NCBI RefSeq assembly: GCF_003097615.1
Contig: NZ_QCZG01000003.1
Coordinates: 1-64,000 of the forward strand
DNA length: 64,000 nt
From: Pueribacillus theae
GTDB lineage: Bacteria; Bacillota; Bacilli; Bacillales; UBA6769
Reading direction: 5' to 3'
Shown: positions 14,814-23,456 of the stretch, in pieces
How positions within the stretch are numbered: position 1 is the stretch's first letter
Layout of the letters: the number at the start of each line of letters is the position of its first letter
Notes under the pieces: generated by a model
Seen by the model: the letters and a program-made list of their open reading frames with translations, nothing else
The model's database searches: none
What the model was told of the DNA's origin: nothing
Program-made: the position numbers and the translations under genes

Positions 14814-16580
14814 TTGAAAACGGTTGTCACGACATTAAATGCAAAATATATTCACACATGCCTTGCATTAAGGTATTTAAAAGCATATGCAGCGCCAGAA
14901 TTTGAGATTGAGATTAGCGAATATACGATAAAAGATCCTTCAATGAATGTTGTAACGGATCTTTTTATAAAACAACCAGATGTCATTGGTTTTAGCTGTT
15001 ACATTTGGAATATCGAAGAAACAATTCCGATTATCAACATGCTTAAAAAAATAAAACCGGAATTAATCATCGTACTGGGCGGGCCTGAAGTTTCTTATGA
15101 TACCAATTATTGGCTGAACCGCATTCCGGAAGTTGATGTAATTGTGATGGGAGAAGGGGAAGCAACTTTTAAACATCTGCTTGAAACCATAAAAAACAAT
15201 GGTGACTTTGCAGATGTTCCCGGTGTTGCTTACCGCAGAGACGGGAAAAATAAATTTAATCTTCCACGGCCAAAGCTCAACCTGAATGACATCCCCTCCC
15301 CTTTTCGCTTTGAAGAAGATTTGCCTAGTCTCTCAAAACGCGTCACTTATGTTGAAACGAGCAGGGGCTGTCCCTATTCTTGCCAGTTTTGCCTATCCTC
15401 CATTGAAGTAGGCATCCGGTATTTCGATATTGAACGCATGAAGCAGGAATTGCTCTTCTTAATGGATAGCGGCGCCAAGACGATTAAGTTCGTTGATCGC
15501 ACGTTTAATATTAAACGCGATTATGCACTAGAGATGTTTGAATTTTTGATTAAAAATTACCGTGACGGCTGCGTCTTCCAGTTCGAAATAACAGCGGATA
15601 TTATGCGGCCGGAAGTCCTTGAATATTTGAACGAACATGCGCCAAAAGGATTGTTCCGTTTCGAGATCGGTGTGCAGTCAACAAACGATCATACGAATAA
15701 ACTCATTAAACGAAGGCAAAATTTTAAAAAATTAGAACGAAACGTGATGATGGTAAAAGAAGGCGGAAAAATTGTCCAGCATCTCGATTTAATTGCTGGC
15801 CTTCCCGAAGAAGATTATGCGTCTTTCAGAAAAACGTTTAATGACGTGTTCGCTTTACGGCCTGAAGAATTGCAGCTCGGTTTTTTGAAAATGCTGCGGG
15901 GCACTGGATTAAGAATACAGGCTGATAACTGGAACTATGTGTATATGGATCATGCCCCATATGAAATGTTGTCGAACAATGTGCTCACCTTTTCGGAGAT
16001 TGTCCTTATCAAACAAGTCGAAGACGTACTGGATAAATATTGGAACGATCATCGAATGGATCATACGATTGAATACTTGGTGAGCCATATATTCGAAACA
16101 CCGTTTGACTTCTTTCAAACGTTTGGAACGTATTGGGAAGAACGGGGTTGGTCGCGAATCGGCCATCAGCTCGAAGATTTATTCAACCGGCTTCGGCAAT
16201 TTTTAGAAAGCAAAAAAATAAAAGAAATTGATATGGTGGAAGGGCTTATGAAATTTGATTACTTAATGAGTCAAAAGCACAAGCCAAGAAAACCGTGGTG
16301 GCCGGATATGATTGAGAAAAATGAACGTTCATTGTTCTTGAATCGAATCGTTCAACATCCTAATTTGCTGGGCCAGCAATTCGCAGCTCTTAATCTTTCT
16401 GAAAAAGATATATTTAAACATACAGTTCTTGAATACATTCCATTTGACGTTCAACATTATAAGAAGACAGGCGAAATAAAAAACACGAAATCGCTAATGC
16501 TTGTCTTCTACGATCCAAAAAAACGGAAAGCAACCGCTTTTTCAGCAAAAATAGACGACATTAATAGGTTCATTGCTTAA
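14814..16580 (+). CDS. B12-binding-domain radical SAM protein (DUF4080 type)
   Basis: Predicted 588-residue protein. The N-terminal ~130 residues form a cobalamin-binding-like Rossmann domain (IVLGGPEVSYD, VIVMGEGEATF). The radical SAM core carries C186-x3-C190-x2-C193 in SRGCPYSCQFCLSS for a [4Fe-4S] cluster. The C-terminal ~200 residues match the DUF4080 region of Firmicute relatives. The reaction is unknown; relatives are methyltransferase-like or tailoring enzymes. The start is TTG at 14814, placed 9 bases after AAAGGAAG. The alternative TTG at 14805 directly abuts the site. It is followed by the NRDE gene after 29 bases, suggesting an operon. Confidence 0.82.
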   Translation: MKTVVTTLNAKYIHTCLALRYLKAYAAPEFEIEISEYTIKDPSMNVVTDLFIKQPDVIGFSCYIWNIEETIPIINMLKKIKPELIIVLGGPEVSYDTNYWLNRIPEVDVIVMGEGEATFKHLLETIKNNGDFADVPGVAYRRDGKNKFNLPRPKLNLNDIPSPFRFEEDLPSLSKRVTYVETSRGCPYSCQFCLSSIEVGIRYFDIERMKQELLFLMDSGAKTIKFVDRTFNIKRDYALEMFEFLIKNYRDGCVFQFEITADIMRPEVLEYLNEHAPKGLFRFEIGVQSTNDHTNKLIKRRQNFKKLERNVMMVKEGGKIVQHLDLIAGLPEEDYASFRKTFNDVFALRPEELQLGFLKMLRGTGLRIQADNWNYVYMDHAPYEMLSNNVLTFSEIVLIKQVEDVLDKYWNDHRMDHTIEYLVSHIFETPFDFFQTFGTYWEERGWSRIGHQLEDLFNRLRQFLESKKIKEIDMVEGLMKFDYLMSQKHKPRKPWWPDMIEKNERSLFLNRIVQHPNLLGQQFAALNLSEKDIFKHTVLEYIPFDVQHYKKTGEIKNTKSLMLVFYDPKKRKATAFSAKIDDINRFIA

Positions 16581-16609
16581 TTACTATTCAGTTAGATTGG
16601 AGAATCGTT

Positions 16610-17368
16610 ATGTGTATCGTTTTCGCAGCTTACCAATCCCACCCAAACTACAAGCTAATAATTGCTGCAAACCGAGATGAATTTTACAAACGCCCCACGA
16701 AAGACGCACATTTTTGGGATGACGAACCAAACTTGCTCGCGGGGAGAGATTTAGAGCAAATGGGCACATGGATGGGCATATCGAAAAAAGGAAGATTTGC
16801 CGCGCTAACCAACTTTCGAAATCCCAAAAATATGGATCCGAATCGAAAATCTAGGGGGCATATCGTGCGGAATTTTTTAGCAGGTGAAGACTCGCCGAAA
16901 GATTTTTTAAATGAACTTCAAAAAGAGCGGGAACAATATCAAGGGTTTAATATTTTACTCGGTGACACACAATCATTTTATTACTATTCAAATGTCGAAA
17001 ATAAAATAAAACAGCTTCAACCTGGAATATATGGGTTAAGCAATCACCTCTTGGACACGCCGTGGCCAAAGGTGGAAAAAGGGAAAAAACAACTTGAAAC
17101 GTTGATTTCAACTCGGCATTCGATTGAGGAAGAAGATCTCTTTCGACTGTTAAGCGACGCTGAACCTGCACCAAAGGATCAACTGCCAGCTACAGGGGTG
17201 GCATCTGATTTGGAAGAAAAGCTTTCATCTATTTTTATAAAGACGCCTGATTACGGCACAAGGTGCTCAACTATTCTCACGATCAGCCATAACGATGAAG
17301 TTCATTTTACAGAACGGACGTTTCCTATAAAAAAGGATCGACATTTTCAATTTTTCATTCAAAAATAA
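16610..17368 (+). CDS. NRDE family protein (TANGO2-like)
   Basis: Predicted 252-residue protein with the family signature AANRDEFYKRPT near residue 20 and a Cys at position 2, which in Ntn-hydrolase-like folds would be the nucleophile once Met is removed. GTWMGISKKGRFAALTNFR and the C-terminal CSTILTIS stretch are also conserved in the TANGO2/NRDE family. The eukaryotic homologue is linked to lipid or haem handling. The bacterial role is unknown. ATG follows TTGGAGA. Cotranscription with the radical SAM gene is likely, and a terminator follows immediately. Confidence 0.85.
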   Translation: MCIVFAAYQSHPNYKLIIAANRDEFYKRPTKDAHFWDDEPNLLAGRDLEQMGTWMGISKKGRFAALTNFRNPKNMDPNRKSRGHIVRNFLAGEDSPKDFLNELQKEREQYQGFNILLGDTQSFYYYSNVENKIKQLQPGIYGLSNHLLDTPWPKVEKGKKQLETLISTRHSIEEEDLFRLLSDAEPAPKDQLPATGVASDLEEKLSSIFIKTPDYGTRCSTILTISHNDEVHFTERTFPIKKDRHFQFFIQK

Positions 17369-17397
17369 AAGGAGCCTAGTGATGAAAGCTCCTTTTT
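17367..17397. terminator. terminator shared by two convergent genes
   Basis: AAAAGGAGC (17367-17375) pairs with GCTCCTTTTT (17388-17397). It ends the NRDE gene and lies just after the stop of the convergent lipoprotein gene. Confidence 0.75.
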
Positions 17398-17411
17398 CTT
17401 ATAACTGATAC

Positions 17412-17708
17412 CTATCGATTGTTATCATTATCTCTTTCTGTGTTGTTGTCAAGCATGTCACCTTCATCATTCTGCTCATTTGTGTCATCGCCATTACGGT
17501 CGTTTTCTAAAGGGCCGGCGTCATCAGGCGTAGTTCCATTATTATTGTCCATCGTTCCGTTATTGTTGTTCATTTGCCCGCCATTATTAGGGTTCCCTTG
17601 TTCATCATTGATACCCGGATTTGTGTCATCGTCTCCATTATTTCCACAGCCAACAAGAGCAACTGAAAGAGCTAGCGCCGTTGTTAATAAAATACCGCTT
17701 TTCTTCAT
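17412..17708 (-). CDS. small Asn/Asp-rich lipoprotein
   Basis: Predicted 98-residue lipoprotein. The signal peptide MKKSGILLTTALALSVALVG ends in the lipobox LVGC, so lipidation is expected at C21. The mature part is low-complexity: Asn, Asp, Gly and Glu make up most residues with clusters such as MNNNNGTMDNNNGT. Membrane-anchored on the outer face. No known function. Acidic Asn-rich linkers of this type can be disordered spacers. The ATG at 17708 has AGGAGTGTAAAAC upstream, an acceptable site. Monocistronic. Confidence 0.8.
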   Translation of the reverse strand: MKKSGILLTTALALSVALVGCGNNGDDDTNPGINDEQGNPNNGGQMNNNNGTMDNNNGTTPDDAGPLENDRNGDDTNEQNDEGDMLDNNTERDNDNNR

Positions 17709-17785
17709 GTTTTACACTCCTTAATAAAATATTTTCACCTTAGTTTTTGTATATTCCACGAAGAATATTCAAAATAAACATAGAA

Positions 17786-17816
17786 AAACTCCCCTGCTCT
17801 TTTTGCAAGGGAGTTT
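17786..17816 (-). terminator. terminator after the glycolate/lactate permease
   Basis: AAACTCCC and GGGAGTTT arms around TGC/GCA with a poly-T tail on the minus strand, starting eight bases downstream of the permease stop. It ends the glc operon. Confidence 0.8.
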
Positions 17817-17823
17817 ATAGGTT

Positions 17824-19587
17824 TTAAGAAGCGATACCACGGTCGAGTGATTGATAGCGTTTATTGTTAGTAGCAATCAGGTAAATGGCAATCACCCAAA
17901 TAATAACCGCAATGATTGAACCGATGTTGAAGATGCCTTTTTCCGCTGTCCAAATGATGGAATATCCGACAGAGCCAAGAAGCAATGCATAATAGACGAA
18001 CGGAAGCAATGTTTTACGGATAACATGCCCTTCTTTACCCATAAGGCCAACAACTGCTGAAGCTGCTACAACGTTGTGCACACAAATCATGTTACCAGCA
18101 GCCCCACCGATTGCCTGAATTGCAACCATCCAGCTCGGATCGGCACCGATTCGTTCACCGACTCCATATTGGAAATAGGAGAACATCATATTACTTACTG
18201 TGTTGCTGCCTGCAACGAAAGCGCCCAGCCCACCGATAAATGGAGCAAAAATTGGGTAAATGGAACCAGCTAAAGCGGCTACTCCATCGGCAAGCGCGAT
18301 TGGCATTTGTTCATAACCCGCAGTACCACCGCTTGTATTAATGAATACTTGTACCATCGGAACTGTAAAAACAAGCGCTGTTGAAGCAGCAACGACCGTT
18401 TTCCCAGATTCTTTCCATGCACGGGCATAATCTGAACCATTCATTCCGTGCATAAAATATGTGATGACAGAAACAACGATAAAGATAAATCCTGGAGAGA
18501 AAAGAATTTCCCAATTTGAAGTAATGTCAGTTCCAAAAATATTCGGGATTGAAATTTTGGCTGCTTTAAGCCACCCACCAACTGGCGTAAGTCTTGTAAT
18601 TAATAAAAGGATTGCGATTAAAACATACGGTGCCCAAGCACGAACCATGCTAATTTTGCCAGCGTAAAGATCATTATTTTTAATCTCTACGCGGCCTGTC
18701 CAAGTTGGATCCCAGCGATCTTTTGATTCAAAGTCCCAAATTTCGTCTTCCTTTGGCATAAGAAAGCCTTTTCTAGCGGCTGGAATGACGATAGCTAGTC
18801 CAATCAGCCCACCTACCATAGAAGGGAATTCTGGCCCAAGTGTATTTGCAACAATAATGTATGGAATTGTCATTGCAAGAGACGCGAATAATGCAAATTT
18901 CCAAACTTTTAGCCCTTCGCTAAATGATTTGTTTTTTCCAAAAAAACGTGTTAATAAACCTACCATGATCAAAGGGATTAATAATCCGCCAATCATATGG
19001 AGAAGCGCCGCTTTTCCAGTAACATCAAAAATGAATGCGCCTACATCAGTAATCGCAGGATGTGACTCGATGCCACTGCCAATTCCAGTAACGACAGGTG
19101 TTCCTACTGCTCCGAATGTGACTGGTGTACTTTGGATAACCATCCCGCAAATAACGGCTGCCATCGCCGGAAAACCGAGCCCAACTAAAAGTGGAACAGC
19201 TACAGCCGCCGGTGTACCAAATCCGGAAGCGCCTTCGATAAATGAACCAAACAGCCATGCAATAATTATGGCTTGAATTCGACGGTCAGGTGTTATATCT
19301 GTAAACCCCCGGCGAATCGTATGAAGCCCGCCACTTTCTTGAAGCGTGTTCAAAAGTAAAATGGAGCCAAAAATAATGAATAAAAGTGTAATTGCAGTGA
19401 TGAGACCATGAACAGATGCAGCAGCTACTTGTGCAAACGATACCTTCCAAACAAACAGAGCCAGTAGTACAGCAACAATGTAAGAAAGCGGCATCGCTTT
19501 ACTTGCTGGCCATTTCAGTCCGACAAGGAAAATACCTACAACAATAATCGGAAGAAACGCCAGAATCGCTAATGTTCCAGTTCCCAT
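17824..19587 (-). CDS. lactate/glycolate permease, LctP/GlcA family
   Basis: Predicted 587-residue polytopic transporter of the lactate permease family (about 14 hydrophobic segments), expected to bring 2-hydroxy-acids such as lactate or glycolate into the cell with protons. Family motifs include FIEGASGFGTPAAVA, PVTFGAVGTPVVTG and QAIGGAAGNMICVHNVVAAS. ATG at 19587 follows AGGGGGATTTAT. It stands last in a run of minus-strand genes after glcE-glcF-glcD and a FAH-family gene, so glycolate is the more likely substrate (GlcA role). A 177-base gap precedes it, with a possible separate promoter. Confidence 0.9.
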   Translation of the reverse strand: MGTGTLAILAFLPIIVVGIFLVGLKWPASKAMPLSYIVAVLLALFVWKVSFAQVAAASVHGLITAITLLFIIFGSILLLNTLQESGGLHTIRRGFTDITPDRRIQAIIIAWLFGSFIEGASGFGTPAAVAVPLLVGLGFPAMAAVICGMVIQSTPVTFGAVGTPVVTGIGSGIESHPAITDVGAFIFDVTGKAALLHMIGGLLIPLIMVGLLTRFFGKNKSFSEGLKVWKFALFASLAMTIPYIIVANTLGPEFPSMVGGLIGLAIVIPAARKGFLMPKEDEIWDFESKDRWDPTWTGRVEIKNNDLYAGKISMVRAWAPYVLIAILLLITRLTPVGGWLKAAKISIPNIFGTDITSNWEILFSPGFIFIVVSVITYFMHGMNGSDYARAWKESGKTVVAASTALVFTVPMVQVFINTSGGTAGYEQMPIALADGVAALAGSIYPIFAPFIGGLGAFVAGSNTVSNMMFSYFQYGVGERIGADPSWMVAIQAIGGAAGNMICVHNVVAASAVVGLMGKEGHVIRKTLLPFVYYALLLGSVGYSIIWTAEKGIFNIGSIIAVIIWVIAIYLIATNNKRYQSLDRGIAS

Positions 19588-19627
19588 ATAAATCCCCCTT
19601 TTTTAAAAAAATTATTTTATTATATTA

Positions 19628-19687
19628 AATAACAATACATTTTCCTTTTCTGTTAGGAAACAAAACAAGGAATATAGTATTGTTATA
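19628..19687. repeat. inverted repeat in the permease upstream region
   Basis: ATAACAATAC (19629-19638) and GTATTGTTAT (19677-19686) are inverted with a 38-base gap. A possible -10 (TATAAT on the minus strand, about 19621-19626) lies next to the left arm. It could be a looped operator or chance in AT-rich DNA. Confidence 0.35.
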
Positions 19688-19764
19688 TAACATATTACGC
19701 AAAAAAAGGAAGGGAAAAAATATTTTTTAACTTTTATAAATTTTTTCCTCCTTGATTAAAACAA

Positions 19765-20529
19765 TTAGCCTTGCTTCACAGAATTGCGCAATTTTCCAAT
19801 CCCGGCAATTTCACAGACGATTTCATCGCCGTCTTTCATAAACTCTGCGCCTAGTGGGCTGCCTGTTAAAATAACGTCTCCAGGCTGAAGCGTCATCACC
19901 TTAGACAAGTATGAAATCATTTTTCTCATTGACACAATCATAAGTGACACTGGACTATCTTGTTTTTTCTCGCCGTTAAGGTATGCTTCAACAACAACTT
20001 TATCAGGATCCAACTCGGTTTCTACAAAAGGCCCGATTGGCGTAAATGTGTCATACGACTTTCCAATCGCCCAGTGTCCATCCTCTCTAAAAAACTGAGG
20101 GGCAGTCACATCATTTGCAACGGTATACCCGAAAATATAAGAAGTGACTTCTTCTTCAGAAATGTTGCTCGCTTCTTTACCAATGACAACAGCAAGCTCA
20201 GATTCAAATTTCACTTCGTTGATTGCACTAGGAATAACAATTGGCTGCCCGGTTGGAATTGCAGAAGATAACGGTTTATAAAAGAACACCGGGATTTTTG
20301 GCAATTCGCTTGGCTTGTCCTCTTCCTTTGCAACATAATTCGCCCCGATGCCTATAATATGGCGCGGTGCAAACGGTACCAAAAGTTCGACAACGTCAAG
20401 ATGAAATACTGTTTCTGTTTCTCTCCAATCTGAAAACATGTCGCCTTCGATTTGTTTGATTTCATTTCCATTTACAATTCCTTGCAATACGGCTTCTTCA
20501 TTTTTCTTTCTAAATCTTGTAAATTTCAT
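19765..20529 (-). CDS. fumarylacetoacetate hydrolase (FAH) family protein
   Basis: Predicted 254-residue member of the FAH superfamily, which hydrolyses or decarboxylates 3-oxo/acylpyruvate-type acids with Mg2+. The metal-binding acids lie in VKFESELAVVIGKE and in the TVANDVTA segment. The C-terminal GDVILTGSPLG motif is conserved. Physiological substrate is unknown. Relatives act as acylpyruvases, oxaloacetate decarboxylases or 2-hydroxyhepta-diene-dioate isomerases. ATG at 20529 follows CGGAG. It sits between glcD and the permease in the same orientation, suggesting a job in C2/C4 acid metabolism such as removing oxaloacetate or related products. Confidence 0.85.
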   Translation of the reverse strand: MKFTRFRKKNEEAVLQGIVNGNEIKQIEGDMFSDWRETETVFHLDVVELLVPFAPRHIIGIGANYVAKEEDKPSELPKIPVFFYKPLSSAIPTGQPIVIPSAINEVKFESELAVVIGKEASNISEEEVTSYIFGYTVANDVTAPQFFREDGHWAIGKSYDTFTPIGPFVETELDPDKVVVEAYLNGEKKQDSPVSLMIVSMRKMISYLSKVMTLQPGDVILTGSPLGAEFMKDGDEIVCEIAGIGKLRNSVKQG

Positions 20530-20607
20530 GACGTTACACTCCGATATGATGTAATTTGGGTGGGTCTACGAAGACCCAGCCCATTATTCGTTTTCCATTT
20601 TAAAGAG

Positions 20608-22068
20608 TTACTGTGCTTCCGCTTTCTTTAGTTCTTGCTTAATCTCTGCACAACGGCCTGGCTGAGGGAAAAGCTTGCCAGGATTTAGTAAATCTTCAGG
20701 ATTGAATACAGAACGAATATTTGTTTGTGATTCAATCTCTTCATCTGTAAAGATAAAACGCATTTCAGCTGACTTTTCGATGCCGACGCCATGTTCACCG
20801 GTAATTGACCCGCCAGCATCAGCACAAACTTTTAAACATTCGGAGCCAGCCTTCGATGCGCGCTCGCTTTCGCCCGGAACCCTTGCGTCAAACAGGACGA
20901 GCGGGTGAAGGTTGCCATCGCCGGCGTGAAAAATATTTGCGATGCGAAGGCCGTATTTTTTGCTGACTTCACCAATTTTTGCAAGCACTTCAGGCAAACG
21001 CGTTCTTGGGATTACGCCATCCTGAACGAGATAGTCAGGAGAAATGGCACCCATTGCTCCGAATCCTGTTTTGCGGTTTGCCCACCAAAGTGCTCGTTCT
21101 GCTTCATCTTTCGCAACTTTTACTTCGCGGACATTATTATTTTTGCAGACGGTAAGAATTTCTTCGATTTGGTCGTCAATCCCAGCAGCAATGCCGTCCA
21201 CTTCAATAAGCAAGAAAGCTGCGATATCTTTCGGATGTCCAACTGGAAATGCCGCTGCTTCAACACCTTCGATGGCCGTGGAATCCATCATTTCAAGCGC
21301 TGCAGGAATAATTCCGGCTGAAATAATATCTGAAACCGCTTGGCTCGCATCATTAATATCATCATAATAAGCAAGCACCGTCTTCTTGCCTTCAGGATTT
21401 TTTAATACCTTTACAGTAATTTTTGTAACGATTCCAAGCGTTCCTTCCGATCCAGTTAAAAGGCCGAGCAAGTCGTAGCCTGGCCGATCAGGGATTCCTT
21501 CTTCCCCTAATTGAATAATGTCACCATTCGGAAGAACGACTTCAAGGCCAAGAATATGGTTTGTTGTTACTCCGTATTTCAAGCAATGCGCCCCACCGGC
21601 GTTTTCCGCAACATTGCCACCGATTGTACAGGCGTACTGGCTTGATGGATCCGGTGCATAGTAATAGCCTTTATCTGAAATCGATTGTGTTAACTTCAAA
21701 TTCACATAGCCCGGCTCAACAACTGCTTTTCGATTTTCCAAGTCAAGATGAAGCAATTTTTTCATCCTTACAAGGCTAATGATCACTTCACCTCCAAGAG
21801 GAGTAGCACCTCCGCTAAGGCCAGTTCCCGCTCCGCGTGCAATATATGGTACTTTAACACTGTTTAAGTACTTAACGATTTGGGATACTTGTTCCGTATT
21901 TTTAACGAAAACGACAGCTTTTGGCGTTCCTTTTGTCATCGTATAGCCGTCACATTCATAGGCAACAAGATCTTCTTTTAAGTAGAGAACGTCTTTTTCT
22001 CCAACGATCTTCATTAATTGGCGAACGATTTGATCAGGTTGTTGTTTTCTTGCTTTTTTCCTTAGCAA
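20608..22068 (-). CDS. glcD: glycolate oxidase subunit GlcD (FAD-binding)
   Basis: Predicted 486-residue FAD-linked 2-hydroxy-acid dehydrogenase of the GlcD family, catalytic subunit of glycolate oxidation to glyoxylate. The PCMH-type FAD domain shows ARGAGTGLSGGATP and PDPSSQYACTIGGNVAENAGG. The C-terminal half has HAGDGNLHPL (metal/substrate site) and GEHGVGIEK. The start is taken as TTG at 22068, placed 8 bases after AAGGGGG. The longer GTG at 22077 abuts that site with no spacing. It starts 13 bases after the glcF stop, so the two are coupled. Bacterial GlcDEF acts at the membrane and passes electrons to quinone. Confidence 0.9.
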   Translation of the reverse strand: MLRKKARKQQPDQIVRQLMKIVGEKDVLYLKEDLVAYECDGYTMTKGTPKAVVFVKNTEQVSQIVKYLNSVKVPYIARGAGTGLSGGATPLGGEVIISLVRMKKLLHLDLENRKAVVEPGYVNLKLTQSISDKGYYYAPDPSSQYACTIGGNVAENAGGAHCLKYGVTTNHILGLEVVLPNGDIIQLGEEGIPDRPGYDLLGLLTGSEGTLGIVTKITVKVLKNPEGKKTVLAYYDDINDASQAVSDIISAGIIPAALEMMDSTAIEGVEAAAFPVGHPKDIAAFLLIEVDGIAAGIDDQIEEILTVCKNNNVREVKVAKDEAERALWWANRKTGFGAMGAISPDYLVQDGVIPRTRLPEVLAKIGEVSKKYGLRIANIFHAGDGNLHPLVLFDARVPGESERASKAGSECLKVCADAGGSITGEHGVGIEKSAEMRFIFTDEEIESQTNIRSVFNPEDLLNPGKLFPQPGRCAEIKQELKKAEAQ

Positions 22069-22081
22069 ACCTTGCACCCCC

Positions 22082-23455
22082 TTACGACTTCACTAGATTT
22101 TTCGCTTCTTTTTTCTCTTTCTCATATGCCCAGTCAAGCAATTGGATCGTGTGAACGACTTTTTCACTTCTGCCATGTTTCTGCACGCCCATTGCAATTT
22201 GAAGCATACATCCCGGATTACCCATCGAAATCATTTCAACATCTTCAGGGATGTCATCGATTTTGCGATCGAGAAGCGCCCCTGCCATTTCAGGATGCGT
22301 AAGGTTGTAAATCCCCGCACTTCCGCAGCATCTGTCCGCATCAGGCAAATCGACCAATTCCACACCTGGAATTTCTTTCAAAAGCTGGCGAGGTTCAAAT
22401 CGGACGCCTTGTCCGTGTGCCAAGTGGCATGCATCATGATACGTAATTCTCGTTTTCACTTCCGTTTGTGGACGTTTAAAATCATTGTCATATAGGAATT
22501 TTGAGATGTCTTCGACTTTTTCTGAAAATTCTTTTGCCATTGGAAGCATGTCAGGATCGTTGCGGAAGAGTTCGTCATATTCAGCAAGCGCGCATCCGCA
22601 ACCAGCCGCATTTACAAGAACTTTATCGTAATCTTTGAATGCTTCAATGTTTTGTCTGGCAAGTGATTTTCCTGTCTCTCTATCCCCTGCATGGACATGA
22701 AGCGCGCCGCAGCAAGTTTGCTGTTTTGGCAGAGCGACTTCATAACCATTATGGGTAAGGACTCGAATTGTCGCTTCGTTAATGTCACTGAACATGACGT
22801 CCATGACACAGCCAGTAAGCATTGCAACCCGGCCCTTTGTTTCGCCTTCTGCAGGAACAATTTCAGGATATCTGCCAAGTACAGGCTTTCCAACCTTTGG
22901 AAGGATCGATTCCATGTCTTTTAAATGGGTTGGCAAAATGTTTAATAGGCCCGCCTTTCTTGCAACACTTTGAATGCCGCTCTTTTGGTACAGCCTCATT
23001 AAGCCGCCAAGTTTGCCCATGCGATTCGGATGCGGGAAAAAGCCTTTCAAAATCGTTTTGCTGAACGCACCGGGAATACCTGTTAATGGCATCGCTTGAC
23101 GAATTTGTCCGCGTGCTTCCTCAATTAAGCCGCCAACTTGGACACTTGCCGGGCAAGCCGTTTCACATGCACGGCAGTCGAGGCAAGTGAAGACAGGATC
23201 AGCAAACGCTTCATTGACATCAATCTTTCCTTCTGCTACTGCTTTGATTAAATAAACACGGCCTCTCGGTGATTGATGCTCTTCCCCCGTTTCTTGATAA
23301 GTTGGGCATGCTTCAAGGCACATGCCGCAGTGAACACAGTCGGCCCACTTATTTTCATCAGGCGGGTCCTCCCAAAAATAGTTTCCTAGACTTGTCGTAT
23401 GACAGGCCACATCCTGCTTCAATGGAATGGATAGTTTTTTCTCATCAACACTCAT
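22082..23455 (-). CDS. glcF: glycolate oxidase iron-sulfur subunit GlcF
   Basis: Predicted 457-residue electron-transfer subunit. Two [4Fe-4S] motifs are visible: C40-x2-C43-x2-C46-x3-C50 and C91-x2-C94-x2-C97-x3-C101, with proline after the last Cys in both. The C-terminal half contains two CCG-type domains (QQTCCGALHVHAGD and DRCCGSAGIYN) that hold a further cluster or contact the partner. Length fits GlcF. ATG at 23455 follows GGGGGAATTTAAG, immediately after the glcE stop (one-base gap), so coordinate expression is expected. Confidence 0.92.
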   Translation of the reverse strand: MSVDEKKLSIPLKQDVACHTTSLGNYFWEDPPDENKWADCVHCGMCLEACPTYQETGEEHQSPRGRVYLIKAVAEGKIDVNEAFADPVFTCLDCRACETACPASVQVGGLIEEARGQIRQAMPLTGIPGAFSKTILKGFFPHPNRMGKLGGLMRLYQKSGIQSVARKAGLLNILPTHLKDMESILPKVGKPVLGRYPEIVPAEGETKGRVAMLTGCVMDVMFSDINEATIRVLTHNGYEVALPKQQTCCGALHVHAGDRETGKSLARQNIEAFKDYDKVLVNAAGCGCALAEYDELFRNDPDMLPMAKEFSEKVEDISKFLYDNDFKRPQTEVKTRITYHDACHLAHGQGVRFEPRQLLKEIPGVELVDLPDADRCCGSAGIYNLTHPEMAGALLDRKIDDIPEDVEMISMGNPGCMLQIAMGVQKHGRSEKVVHTIQLLDWAYEKEKKEAKNLVKS

Positions 23456-23456
23456 C

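Noticed and set aside
18785-19276. 163-codon open frame antisense to the permease
   Set aside because: Mirror of a GC-periodic membrane-protein gene; Pro/Ala/Ser-rich with no start site support.
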